From: Pseudanabaena mucicola str. Chao 1806
GTDB taxonomy: Bacteria > Cyanobacteriota > Cyanobacteriia > Pseudanabaenales > Pseudanabaenaceae
Reading direction: 5' to 3'
DNA: 64,000 nucleotides
NCBI RefSeq assembly: GCF_030323025.1
Contig: NZ_CP097329.1
Location: 1,395,001 to 1,459,000, forward strand
Part shown: in pieces, positions 56,866-64,000 of the stretch
Position numbering within the stretch: position 1 is the first letter of the stretch
How the letters are laid out: the number at the start of each line of letters is the position of its first letter
Program-made: the position numbers and the translations under genes
Notes under the pieces: model-generated
Database searches by the model: none
Told to the model about the DNA's origin: nothing
The model's input: only the letters and a program-made list of their open reading frames with translations

Positions 56866-57857
56866 GGATTGTCTTGCTCAAATTGATCCAATAGTTTCCA
56901 GACTGTTTGCAAGAGTTTATCTAAACCCTTTTTCGAGGCGGCTGAAATTTGGAGAATCGGCTGATCAAAATGTGAAGCGATCGCATCAACATCTTCAGGC
57001 AACATCGCATCAATTTTATTTAAGGCGAGAATCTGAGGCTTTTCGTCTAAGCCATGACCATAAGCAGCTAACTCTTCTTGAATTGTGTGATAGGCCTCTA
57101 AAGGCTCCTCTTGGGTAACATCTATTAAATGAATTAAAAGTTTGGTGCGTTCAACATGACGCAAAAAATCATGCCCTAAGCCAATACCATCAGAAGCACC
57201 TTCGATTAATCCAGGAATATCAGCAAAGACTACGCCATCGCCTGATGGTTTGGAGACGACTCCTAGATTTGGTACTAGGGTCGTAAAAGGGTAATCCGCA
57301 ATTTTGGGGCGTGCTGCGGAGACAACTGAGATCAGAGTTGATTTACCTGCATTAGGTAAGCCAATAATTCCCACTTCGGCAATAAGTTTTAGTTCTAAAT
57401 ACAATGTCAGTTCTTCCCCTGGTAATCCTGGTAAAGCATAGTCAGGGGCACGATTTTGATTGCTCAAGAAATGTCGATTACCTAAGCCGCCTTTACCACC
57501 CTTAGCTACTACCAAAGTTTGATTCACTTCAGTGAGATCGCCCAAAAACTCACCTGTTTCGTCATTCATGACCACAGTACCCAATGGTACTTTGATAATG
57601 CGATCGCTGCCACGCTTGCCCGTCATGTTGCTAGGACCGCCACGCCCACCATCTTCTGCTTTAAAAATATTCTCGAAGCGAAAGTCTAGAAGAGTTTGGA
57701 GATCAGTAGTTGCCTGTAAAATCACCGAGCCGCCATTGCCGCCATTGCCGCCCGCAGGTCCCCCCGCAGGTACATATTTTTCTCGGCGAAAGGCAACGAG
57801 TCCATCACCTCCATTTCCAGACTTTACTTGTATTGTGGCGCGATCAATAAAATGCAT
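56862..57857 (-). CDS. obgE: GTPase Obg/CgtA
   Basis: A 331-residue essential GTPase involved in 50S ribosome assembly and stress control. The start is placed at ATG 57857 (MHFIDRATIQVKSGNGGDG), the invariant Obg N-terminus; an upstream ATG at 57890 is in frame. The glycine-rich Obg fold (about 1-158) is followed by the G domain: GLPNAGKSTLI (P-loop, about 166), DIPGLIEGAS (G3), LNKID (G4) and ISAASKKG (G5). The C-terminal OCT domain found in some bacteria is absent, as usual in cyanobacteria. Confidence 0.96.
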   Translation of the reverse strand: MHFIDRATIQVKSGNGGDGLVAFRREKYVPAGGPAGGNGGNGGSVILQATTDLQTLLDFRFENIFKAEDGGRGGPSNMTGKRGSDRIIKVPLGTVVMNDETGEFLGDLTEVNQTLVVAKGGKGGLGNRHFLSNQNRAPDYALPGLPGEELTLYLELKLIAEVGIIGLPNAGKSTLISVVSAARPKIADYPFTTLVPNLGVVSKPSGDGVVFADIPGLIEGASDGIGLGHDFLRHVERTKLLIHLIDVTQEEPLEAYHTIQEELAAYGHGLDEKPQILALNKIDAMLPEDVDAIASHFDQPILQISAASKKGLDKLLQTVWKLLDQFEQDNP

Positions 57858-57892
57858 TGCTAATCCGATTAATTGCTTTAAGGAGTTCACGA

Positions 57893-57933
57893 AAACTTTA
57901 GAAAGACTTACTTTGCAAGTCTTTCTAAAGTTT
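57893..57933. repeat. Perfect hairpin upstream of obgE
   Basis: Arms AAACTTTAGAAAGACTT and complement around ACTTTGC, about 36 bases before the obgE start. Confidence 0.75.
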
Positions 57934-58049
57934 CCTCTGGGTGTAAGTAGAACAAAACGCTATATGAGATAACGCACTTTACTTGCAGCGTTATCTTGAT
58001 TCAGTTTTATATCTATTATCCTACAGCCCCTTCAGGCTTTAAGTAGTAC

Positions 58050-58093
58050 AGAAGATTTTTTGAAAGCGAAGCGTCGCTTTCAAAAAATCTTCT
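58050..58093. repeat. Hairpin sharing its stem with the one after ureF
   Basis: Arms AGAAGATTTTTTGAAAGCG and complement around six bases. The same stem occurs at 49149-49185. Confidence 0.85.
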
Positions 58094-58124
58094 CGGTTTT
58101 AAGTCAGCGAGCATCTCGAATAAT

Positions 58125-58543
58125 CCTTGTATAAAGTTTTGAGAACTGCTGCCATATCATTACTCAAAATTGCATTGACATTTAGCTATAACCCTGCAAA
58201 CTCTTGGCTACAGATAATTCCTGATGCATCAGGTTCTAATTGCTCATATTTGCCATTGACGAGAATAAACCATTAGATTTGACGGTCTAATGTGCGCCAG
58301 ACAATGTATTCCTTCTTCTAGACCATTGACCATTGATTGATAAGTTCCAAGCCAAGTGATGATATTGCTGTGGGGTTTGCCATGGGGAATAAAACGAAGC
58401 GGAGAGGCCACGTGGACGAGACCTTCGATAAGTTCTGCTTTTTTGACATTAGATACTGTAAAACGTCGCTCAAATTATTCTCGATTGCGGCGATCGCCAT
58501 TTTCAAGAATGGTGAGTGGTGATGGAGATTTGGCAATAACCAT
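58125..58543 (-). pseudogene. Uma2-family gene remnant
   Basis: From ATG at 58543 the minus strand reads PSPLTILENGDRRNRE, a stop, FERRFTVSNVKKAELIEGLV, VASPLRFIPHGKPH and IITWLGTYQSMVNG. After a deletion and frame change it continues EYIVWRTLDRQI, stop, WFILVNGKYEQLEPDASGII, SQEFAGL, stop, LNVNAILSNDMAAVLKTLYK. These are the start and end of a large Uma2 subgroup; the middle with the catalytic residues is missing. Several nonsense codons confirm decay. Confidence 0.85.
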
Positions 58544-58603
58544 AGCTTTTAGAGGTTGAGCTTTGATTGATCTTAGCAGCTTGGATTTAGGGACTCGCGT
58601 TTG

Positions 58604-58644
58604 CCAAAGAATAAAAAATGGCTATGCCATTTTTTATTCTTTGG
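58604..58644. terminator. Terminator-like hairpin overlapping the SH3 gene stop
   Basis: Arms CCAAAGAATAAAAAATGGC and complement around TAT. The stop codon of the SH3 gene lies inside the stem. Confidence 0.7.
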
Positions 58645-59077
58645 TGATATTGCCAGATCTGACCCAGCCTTCCTCTTTAGTACTTTCATTGCGAACATAT
58701 ACCCATTCGCGATCGGGAGTTTCCCGAATTACAGAAACTTTAGTATTAAAGTCCGCACCACCAACACTTTTAGAACCTTGACTTGGTTCCGCACGAAATA
58801 CTAGCCCAATGCTAGCGTTAACCTTGCCTTGATATTTAGCATCATTTGCTTTTGGCTTTGCCTTGACTGTTGGTTGGGGCATCGTTGGAGCTTTAATAGC
58901 CATGATCGGTGGGACAGGGGCGGGAACCGACTTGAGATCATTAGAAAATACAGGTCTTTGGGGATGTTTCTGAAATGGCAAAATGACGTAATACCAGCCT
59001 GTAGCCACGATCGCCACAATTATCCCTAGACTAAAAGCTAAACTTGTACTCGATTTTGCGGTTTCGGGAAATCTCAT
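58634..59077 (-). CDS. Membrane-anchored SH3-domain protein
   Basis: A 147-residue protein with one N-terminal membrane segment (LAFSLGIIVAIVATGWYYVI), a Pro/Lys/Ala-rich linker (KAPTMPQPTVKAKPKAND) and a C-terminal bacterial SH3 domain (LVFRAEPSQGSKSVGG, VSVIRETPDREWVYVR, EEGWVRSGNI). Such domains bind peptidoglycan in the periplasm. Its 3' end lies within a terminator hairpin. Not further assignable. Confidence 0.85.
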   Translation of the reverse strand: MRFPETAKSSTSLAFSLGIIVAIVATGWYYVILPFQKHPQRPVFSNDLKSVPAPVPPIMAIKAPTMPQPTVKAKPKANDAKYQGKVNASIGLVFRAEPSQGSKSVGGADFNTKVSVIRETPDREWVYVRNESTKEEGWVRSGNITKE

Positions 59078-59269
59078 TCAGTCTCACCTATTCTCTATCA
59101 AAAATTAATAGCAAAATTGATGAGAGATTTAGCAAACAATAATTACTGAGTAATTAATATTTACTAAATCTCTATCCATGCAAATTTGATGATTGGTTGA
59201 ATAGATTACCTTAAGTTCTCCAAATTTGACACATTCAATTGAAATTTTTCTGATACATGACCAGAAACA

Positions 59270-59310
59270 CCAAGATAAAAAGCATTGCAGAGCTATGCTT
59301 TTTATCTTGG
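59270..59310. terminator. Hairpin after hisZ
   Basis: Arms CCAAGATAAAAAGCAT and complement around nine bases, 26 bases beyond the hisZ stop. Confidence 0.7.
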
Positions 59311-59335
59311 GAAATGGATTTCAGTGTAAAGTGCT

Positions 59336-60538
59336 TTAGATAGAGATTGTTTCTGTCTCGATTGCACCGTTGCTACTGACCCATGCAATCTCAGTAATCC
59401 CACGCGATCGCGCATGGTCACGAACTACATCAGCATTACGAAACTCTAGCTCTAACTCGATCGCTGATATTTGCGGTTCTTGACGTAATTTAGCGGCATA
59501 GGAAAAGGCGGATTGCAGTGCTTCTGGAGTCTTAGCGACAACTAGGCAGTTTGAGGTAGAGAGGGTTTGTGGTAATTGCTTATGAAGAGCCTGTTGCAGA
59601 TCTTCAAGATTAATGCAAAAGCCGATACTGGGATAGCTGATATTTTGGGGATGATAGACTCCCAACAGATGATCGTAGCGTCCACCTTGAGCCACAACAT
59701 AGTTATTACAGACAAGCTCGAACACGATCCCCGTATAGTAGTCAAAGGTTTGCATAAAGCTAAGATCGAGGATGAGGCGATCGCTAGCCTTTTGATTAGT
59801 ACTTTCCCAGAGATCAATTAATGACTTGAGGTAATTGATCTCACCCGTTAATCCTGATGTCCATTTGCTTGCAGAAAGACGACTCAAGATATCCTTGGGC
59901 TTGCCACGTAGATCAACTAGTTCGAGAGCATAGCCTTTGACATCTTCGGGTAAGTCCATTTCAGTAATGGCAATGCGATCAAGTTTGGCTAGGCTTTGGC
60001 GGACTTTGGTACGATATTGCTCTGGCAGGAGAGCGAGTAGTTCTACTGTAAGTCTTGCATCGCCGAGGATAATCTGCCAATCGGGTAGCTCTACGTGATC
60101 AAGGCTCTCGGCTAAAAGCAGCAAAATTTCGCCATCAGCTAATAGCCCTGAAGCTCCCAGCAGCTCTACGCCAGCTTGAAAGGATTCTTCGGAGGTGCTG
60201 TTAGCTCTGCGTCGAAAGACATTGGCGTTGTAATAAAGTCGTTGCGGACAGGTAGCCACATGACTAGCCAAACGGGCGGCATAGGCACGAGCGATCGAGG
60301 CTGTAAATTCGGGACGTAATCCTAAAATGTCGATACTGTTGCTATGTAGTTGGATTACGGATTTAGGATCGACGGCTCCGCCTGCGGTGAGAGATCGCAA
60401 ATGTTCTACTGTTGGGGTAATGATGCGTTGATAGCCCCATGACTGAAAAACTTTTTGAATGCGGCTCTCGATCCAACACTTTTGAGCAACATCTAGGGGA
60501 AGTAAGTCTTTTGCGCCAGTCGGTAGTTGATGCACCAT
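59336..60538 (-). CDS. hisZ: ATP phosphoribosyltransferase regulatory subunit
   Basis: A 400-residue HisRS paralog that activates the short form of HisG at the first step of histidine synthesis. PTGAKDLLPLDVAQKCWIES at the start, motif-2-like LGLRPEFTASIARAYAARL and RLYYNANVFRRR, and YDHLLGVYHPQNISYPSIGFCI match HisZ. The HisRS class II core is present but the tRNA-binding residues and anticodon domain are reduced, as expected. The length suits cyanobacterial HisZ. It is monocistronic. Confidence 0.92.
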   Translation of the reverse strand: MVHQLPTGAKDLLPLDVAQKCWIESRIQKVFQSWGYQRIITPTVEHLRSLTAGGAVDPKSVIQLHSNSIDILGLRPEFTASIARAYAARLASHVATCPQRLYYNANVFRRRANSTSEESFQAGVELLGASGLLADGEILLLLAESLDHVELPDWQIILGDARLTVELLALLPEQYRTKVRQSLAKLDRIAITEMDLPEDVKGYALELVDLRGKPKDILSRLSASKWTSGLTGEINYLKSLIDLWESTNQKASDRLILDLSFMQTFDYYTGIVFELVCNNYVVAQGGRYDHLLGVYHPQNISYPSIGFCINLEDLQQALHKQLPQTLSTSNCLVVAKTPEALQSAFSYAAKLRQEPQISAIELELEFRNADVVRDHARSRGITEIAWVSSNGAIETETISI

Positions 60539-60628
60539 ACAATTCTCTCAGTCTTCGTCTTTTATCCTATCGCGAATGCTTACCGAAACACGAGCAAGGT
60601 ATCAAGGTTATAAAGTAATCTCTTTACT

Positions 60629-60713
60629 TCGTTTTTCAAGCAAACGAGGTACATAGGTTTACTTCCCCGCCTTTGGCGGGGAAGTAAACCTGTACTTCAC
60701 CAGACTTGTAAAC
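60629..60713. repeat. Interspersed element, 80-bp family, copy 2
   Basis: Flanks as in 55163-55236. The core hairpin here is GGTTTACTTCCCCGCC-TTT-GGCGGGGAAGTAAACC, a perfect stem. Confidence 0.8.
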
Positions 60714-60793
60714 TCTAAATGTGAAAGTTTGTGCAAGAGATTTAATATATCGATACGATTGGCAAGTTTGCTAACAACTAAGAAGATCACGAC

Positions 60794-60907
60794 ATGCTTG
60801 GCACTATAATTGACAAAAAAATTATCAAAGTTGTTAGCAAAGCCGCGAAGTTACTTGTCCCCGTCCAAGAGATCGCCGATGGATTGCAAAAGATTCTACA
60901 GCTATGA
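60794..60907 (+). CDS. Possible 37-residue amphipathic peptide
   Basis: ATG at 60794 opens MLGTIIDKKIIKVVSKAAKL and continues LVPVQEIADGLQKILQL before TGA. The peptide alternates Lys and hydrophobic residues and would form an amphipathic helix. Only a weak AAGAAG precedes it. It could be a real small protein or chance. Confidence 0.3.
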   Translation: MLGTIIDKKIIKVVSKAAKLLVPVQEIADGLQKILQL

Positions 60908-60942
60908 GAGCCAGAAACTTGCAGTGAGTTGTTATAGGATCA

Positions 60943-61629
60943 CTAGCCTCTGCTTTTGATTTCGTTTTTGATCGCCTGCAAAGTATCATTCAAAGCGTCC
61001 TTAAAAATTCCATAAAAAGCATCCGCAGGTGTCGCATTACTTGGCTGAGCATTAACAGTATAAGTGATCAAAACCTGATTAGTAGGACGATTAGGGATCG
61101 CAGCGACAGGTTCTATTTTCCAATAACCTTCCATTTTGGCAAGGTCACCATCAATGAGATGGAAATCTATCTGTTTACGATCAGTCTCCTCGATTGCTAA
61201 CTTAGTGCGCGAAATGATCGAAACAATAAAGACTTGGCGCGTATCAACCTGCTCAATTACCTTGCGATTGCCATAGCTCTCAAGGACTTTGCTAGAGGTC
61301 ATATTTGGGATGAATTTGTAAAGATTGGCATAGTCAGTCAAAACTCGCCACACTGCATCAGGAGAAGCCGTGACTAACACCCTAGCCACATACTTGCCCT
61401 TCTCACCCGTTACCACTGTTTGCCCCTTCCGCAGAGAATCACGCTCAGTTGCAGGCAAGCGATCAACAGGACCATCAAAGAGCGCAGCACGAACAGGCAT
61501 GGCCGGTGTGCAAAAAGTGATCGCGATCGCCATCATCATTGCCGAACCAGTAGAGAATTTCTTCATAAACTTTGAGACTAAATTCTGAGAGGACTGCATG
61601 GAATTTGGATAGGATGAGTACTTGGTCAT
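60943..61629 (-). CDS. Secreted SRPBCC (START-like) protein
   Basis: A 228-residue protein; an internal start at 61566 (MKKFSTGSAMMMAIAITFC) gives a standard signal peptide cleaved near VRA-ALF, and is likely the real one. The mature part is an SRPBCC/polyketide-cyclase-like lipid-binding fold: RVLVTASPDAVWRVLTDYAN, LYKFIPNMTSSKVLES, EGYWKIEPV and a final helix YGIFKDALNDTLQAIKNEIK. Cyanobacterial members may bind hydrophobic ligands in the periplasm or lumen. It is divergent from trpF. Confidence 0.85.
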   Translation of the reverse strand: MTKYSSYPNSMQSSQNLVSKFMKKFSTGSAMMMAIAITFCTPAMPVRAALFDGPVDRLPATERDSLRKGQTVVTGEKGKYVARVLVTASPDAVWRVLTDYANLYKFIPNMTSSKVLESYGNRKVIEQVDTRQVFIVSIISRTKLAIEETDRKQIDFHLIDGDLAKMEGYWKIEPVAAIPNRPTNQVLITYTVNAQPSNATPADAFYGIFKDALNDTLQAIKNEIKSRG

Positions 61630-61646
61630 GAAAGATTATGCTTGTT

Positions 61647-62300
61647 ATGTATATCAAAATTTGTGGGCTTACGAAAATCGATCAAGCCCAATCGATCGCT
61701 CAAATGGGAGTTAACGCAATTGGTTTCATATGTGTATCGTCATCACCAAGATATATCACCACCTCTGCGATCGCCCAAGTTACAACTAGCCTAATCCCAA
61801 ATTTTCCTAATCTCGATTTGATTGGCGTATTTCTCAATGCTAGCACTGAAACAATTTGCCAAACCGTAAAGAATGGGGGGCTTAATGGCGTACAACTACA
61901 TGGTGATGAGTCTCCAGAGTTTTGTGATGAGGTGCGATCGCATCTCGCTCAATTGAAACCAAACATTAAACTCATCAAAGCTCTCCGAGTTAAAGATCAA
62001 TCAGGATTAGCACAAGCTCAACGTTATAGTGATGTGGTTGATGTGATCTTACTCGATGCCTACGATCCACAAATAGCAGGAGGCACTGGCAAAACCATCG
62101 ATTGGCAAATGTTGCGCGATTTCCGTCCCCATTGTGACTGGTGGCTAGCGGGAGGTCTATCCCCAGAAAATGTTGAACAGGCGATCGCACTTGTATATCC
62201 CAGTGGTTTAGATGTATCGAGTGGGGTGGAGCGTTCTGCAGGCGACAAGGATTTAGCTAAAGTTCAGGATTTTTTACAGACTTGCTATTTTTCAATATAA
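61647..62300 (+). CDS. trpF: Phosphoribosylanthranilate isomerase
   Basis: A 217-residue TIM-barrel enzyme of tryptophan synthesis. The start at ATG 61647 gives MYIKICGLT, with the catalytic Cys in the first strand; an ATG at 61638 is an alternative. Catalytic Asp is in VILLDAYDPQIAGGTGKTIDW, phosphate-binding motifs are WWLAGGLSPENV and LDVSSGVERSAGDKD. VNAIGFICVSSSPRYI is the usual second strand. It overlaps no other gene and shares a short divergent promoter region with the SRPBCC gene. Confidence 0.95.
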   Translation: MYIKICGLTKIDQAQSIAQMGVNAIGFICVSSSPRYITTSAIAQVTTSLIPNFPNLDLIGVFLNASTETICQTVKNGGLNGVQLHGDESPEFCDEVRSHLAQLKPNIKLIKALRVKDQSGLAQAQRYSDVVDVILLDAYDPQIAGGTGKTIDWQMLRDFRPHCDWWLAGGLSPENVEQAIALVYPSGLDVSSGVERSAGDKDLAKVQDFLQTCYFSI

Positions 62301-62606
62301 ATGTCAACGATAGTTTCGGCTTTGCTCAGCGAACAATGGATGTTAGTTTATAACAATGGCTTAGGCTTCGCTCAGCCATCTTTACTCAACTCAGCCATCT
62401 TTACTCAGCCATTGATAGCTTCAACTTATTTCATCTAGAAATAGCTGAGATTTCGGTTAATCAACGATGGCTGAGCGCAGTCAAAGCCATCGTTGATTAA
62501 CTTTATTTATAATTAAGATAGATTAAGGAGCTAATTCATATTTGTTTGCGTCACATAGTCCCATCGATCGCGGCAAACTTAATCAACAGCGTTGAGGATC
62601 AAAATT
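62301..62606. other. Intergenic region with hairpin
   Basis: It holds a hairpin at 62456-62501 (arms GTTAATCAACGATGGCT and complement) preceded by imperfect repeats of GGCTTAGGCTTCGCTCAGCC. No gene is seen. Confidence 0.5.
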
Positions 62607-63209
62607 ATGAAAATACCAGTTTTAAGTAAAGGTACTTGGTTAGGGCTAGTGGGAGCAGCGCTAGTTGGTGGTTCAGCCACGGCTGTTTTGCTCAATGGGC
62701 ATTTTAATCAACCAAATCAACCCAATCCTCAAATCTCTACTCCTGTTTCAGTCAATCAAATTAGCCAGTCACCACCTGCACAGCGAGCCATCGATGGTGA
62801 ATTGGCAGTTTATTGGATTGAGGCTAGCAAAAATAAATTAAAGGCTGTCCCGATTGCCATCAAAGCCAAAAGTAATGACGAGGCGATCGCCACTAGTTTA
62901 AATACTTTGATAGCTGAGAAACCATCGGAATCGAGTCTCTATAGCGCCATTCCCGCCAATACAAAAATTTTAAAGGTACAGGCTAAGGGCAAAGAAATTC
63001 GGATTGACTTATCTAAGGACTTTACCAAGGGTGGTGGCGCAGCATCAATGCAGGGTCGGATTATTCAGGTACTGTATACAGTAACTAGCTTAGAACCTGA
63101 AGCAAAAGTCTATTTATCCGTTGAAGGTAAAGCATTAAAATATATCGGCGGGGAAGGTTTAGAAGTGCCACAACCGATGACACGCAAAGATTTTGCGCTA
63201 GAGTTTTAG
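62607..63209 (+). CDS. GerMN-domain protein, exported
   Basis: A 200-residue protein from ATG 62607. A hydrophobic N-terminal segment (TWLGLVGAALVGGSATAVLL) acts as signal or anchor, then a Pro/Gln-rich linker. The rest is a GerMN domain: LAVYWIEASKNKLKAVPI, EAIATSLNTLIAEKP, IPANTKILKVQAKGKEIRID, and FTKGGGAASMQGRIIQVLYT with the conserved GG-x3-M. GerMN occurs in envelope proteins of many bacteria and its ligand is unclear. A TTG at 62592 is in frame but less likely. Confidence 0.88.
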   Translation: MKIPVLSKGTWLGLVGAALVGGSATAVLLNGHFNQPNQPNPQISTPVSVNQISQSPPAQRAIDGELAVYWIEASKNKLKAVPIAIKAKSNDEAIATSLNTLIAEKPSESSLYSAIPANTKILKVQAKGKEIRIDLSKDFTKGGGAASMQGRIIQVLYTVTSLEPEAKVYLSVEGKALKYIGGEGLEVPQPMTRKDFALEF

Positions 63210-63259
63210 GAATGTGCGGTGCTTACCGCCGCATGTCATTGTTTATTTCGTAGTTAACT

Positions 63260-64000
63260 ATGCCGATCCATTTGCCTGATATTGATACGTTGAGCCTTGT
63301 TGAGCAAGTCTCGCAAATGTTGGTTGTCCGCACCTGTGGAATGCTATATGACCATCAAATTCAATATCCACAGTGGGAATTAACAAGTAAACAACTACAA
63401 ACCCTGATTGATGAATATGGTGTAGGTGGCGTAATTTTGCTAGGTGGTAGTGCGGCGGAAATTTCGCTCAAAACCCAGCAAATGCAGTCATGGGCAAAAA
63501 TACCTCTGTTAATAGCCGCCGATATCGAAGAAGGCGTGGGACAGAGATTTAGTGGCGCGACATGGTTCCCACCACCGATGGCGTTGCAGGATGTCGGGAT
63601 TGACTATGCCGAAGCAATGGGGCGAGTTACTGCTGAAGAGGCTTTAGCGATCGGGTTAAATTGGGTACTGGCTCCGATTGTTGATATTAATAACAATCCC
63701 AAAAATCCTGTCATCAATGTGCGATCGTTTGGTATTACAGTGGGTGAGGTGATGCGGGCAACACAAGGTTTTATTGCAGGCGCAAAGCAATATCCTGTAT
63801 TGACCACTGCAAAACATTTCCCTGGACATGGTGACACGGCTGTAGACTCGCATTTACAAACCCCGACATTGACTCATGATCGCTCCAGATTTGAGAATCT
63901 CGAATTTCTGCCCTTTCGCAATGCGATCTCTGCTGGCGTAGATGCAATTATGAGCGCCCATATCTTTGCGCCAAATTTAGATCCACAAAATATTGCGACT
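63260..64000 (+). CDS. Family 3 glycoside hydrolase (beta-N-acetylglucosaminidase-like), N-terminal part
   Basis: The frame from ATG 63260 stays open to the window end (247 codons), so the C-terminus is outside. MLVVRTCGML, GVGGVILLGGSAAEI, LIAADIEEGVGQRF, GLNWVLAPIVDIN and the catalytic-loop TTAKHFPGHGDTAVDSH are typical of NagZ/GH3 enzymes that remove N-acetylglucosamine from muropeptides. The nucleophile Asp region and any second domain are not visible. Cytoplasmic because no signal peptide is seen. Confidence 0.9.
   Translation, partial: MPIHLPDIDTLSLVEQVSQMLVVRTCGMLYDHQIQYPQWELTSKQLQTLIDEYGVGGVILLGGSAAEISLKTQQMQSWAKIPLLIAADIEEGVGQRFSGATWFPPPMALQDVGIDYAEAMGRVTAEEALAIGLNWVLAPIVDINNNPKNPVINVRSFGITVGEVMRATQGFIAGAKQYPVLTTAKHFPGHGDTAVDSHLQTPTLTHDRSRFENLEFLPFRNAISAGVDAIMSAHIFAPNLDPQNIAT

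Larger units (their letters stand above)
60539..60942. other. Intergenic region between hisZ and the SRPBCC gene
   Basis: It contains the second 80-bp family repeat (60629-60713) and a possible 37-codon frame at 60794-60907; otherwise nothing is recognised. Confidence 0.5.

Noticed and set aside
58337-58559. Plus-strand frames over the Uma2 relic
   Set aside because: The minus strand gives clear Uma2 peptide matches in two frames; the plus-strand frames have none.
1-64000. tRNA or rRNA genes
   Set aside because: No cloverleaf with a GTTCGAATC-type T-arm or rRNA segment was recognised by eye; a covariance-model scan would be needed to exclude them.

Overview
The window is chromosomal DNA from a cyanobacterium, most likely a Pseudanabaena-like filamentous species. 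The evidence is a split RNA polymerase beta' subunit (rpoC1 and rpoC2 as separate genes after rpoB), abundant GCGATCGC (HIP1) octamers, several Uma2-family genes, and cyanobacterial-type crtE, hisZ, folD, ureE/ureF and a DUF212-like protein. The genus is an inference; the phylum is well supported.

Layout. Bases 1-8,900 are a core region: the end of a penicillin-binding protein, a glutaredoxin, a three-gene phosphorelay operon on the minus strand (single-domain response regulator, 1125-residue hybrid kinase, REC-kinase hybrid) and leuS. Bases 9,000-17,050 are a defence-like island. Two copies of a convergent Uma2 gene pair (the second decayed) bracket a toxin-antitoxin pair, a putative HEPN-type protein and a restriction-modification locus with no hsdR. 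In that locus the modification gene carries a nuclease-like N-terminus and meets the specificity gene at a UUUUUUC slippery-type heptamer. Bases 17,100-19,000 hold a WD40/pentapeptide remnant and a broken transposase.

Bases 19,100-30,470 are the most unusual part. They encode an ABC importer of the NrtA/SsuA/TauA type whose binding protein appears to end in a NosL-like domain. A divergently placed LysR regulator carries its own copy of that solute-binding domain. These are followed by an AprA-like flavoprotein, an AprB-like two-cluster ferredoxin, a HEAT-repeat protein, an Mrp/ApbC-type ATPase and a YeiH-family membrane protein. Together they look like uptake, sensing, redox conversion and export of an unidentified, probably sulfur-containing, small molecule.

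Bases 30,800-43,230 contain an IS1-type remnant and then rpoB-rpoC1-rpoC2 and gltX. Bases 43,500-52,550 mix intact genes (Tat-exported amine oxidase, two secreted proteins, ureE-ureF, folD, crtE, a DUF212/PAP2-like protein) with relics: an ABC ATPase, a UvrD helicase tail and two transposases. Bases 52,850-64,000 hold a potassium channel, an LpxB-related glycosyltransferase, a cysQ-type phosphatase, obgE, an SH3 protein, hisZ, an SRPBCC protein, trpF, a GerMN protein and the start of a family 3 glycoside hydrolase.

The whole window is sprinkled with palindromic repeats: a 93-bp family (four good copies and one decayed), a 104-bp family (three copies), a roughly 80-bp family (two copies), a 155-bp terminal-repeat element, and many gene-flanking perfect hairpins with different stems. 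Two of the 104-bp copies and one of the 93-bp copies sit inside or against broken genes, so these elements have moved. No tRNA, rRNA or CRISPR array was recognised.
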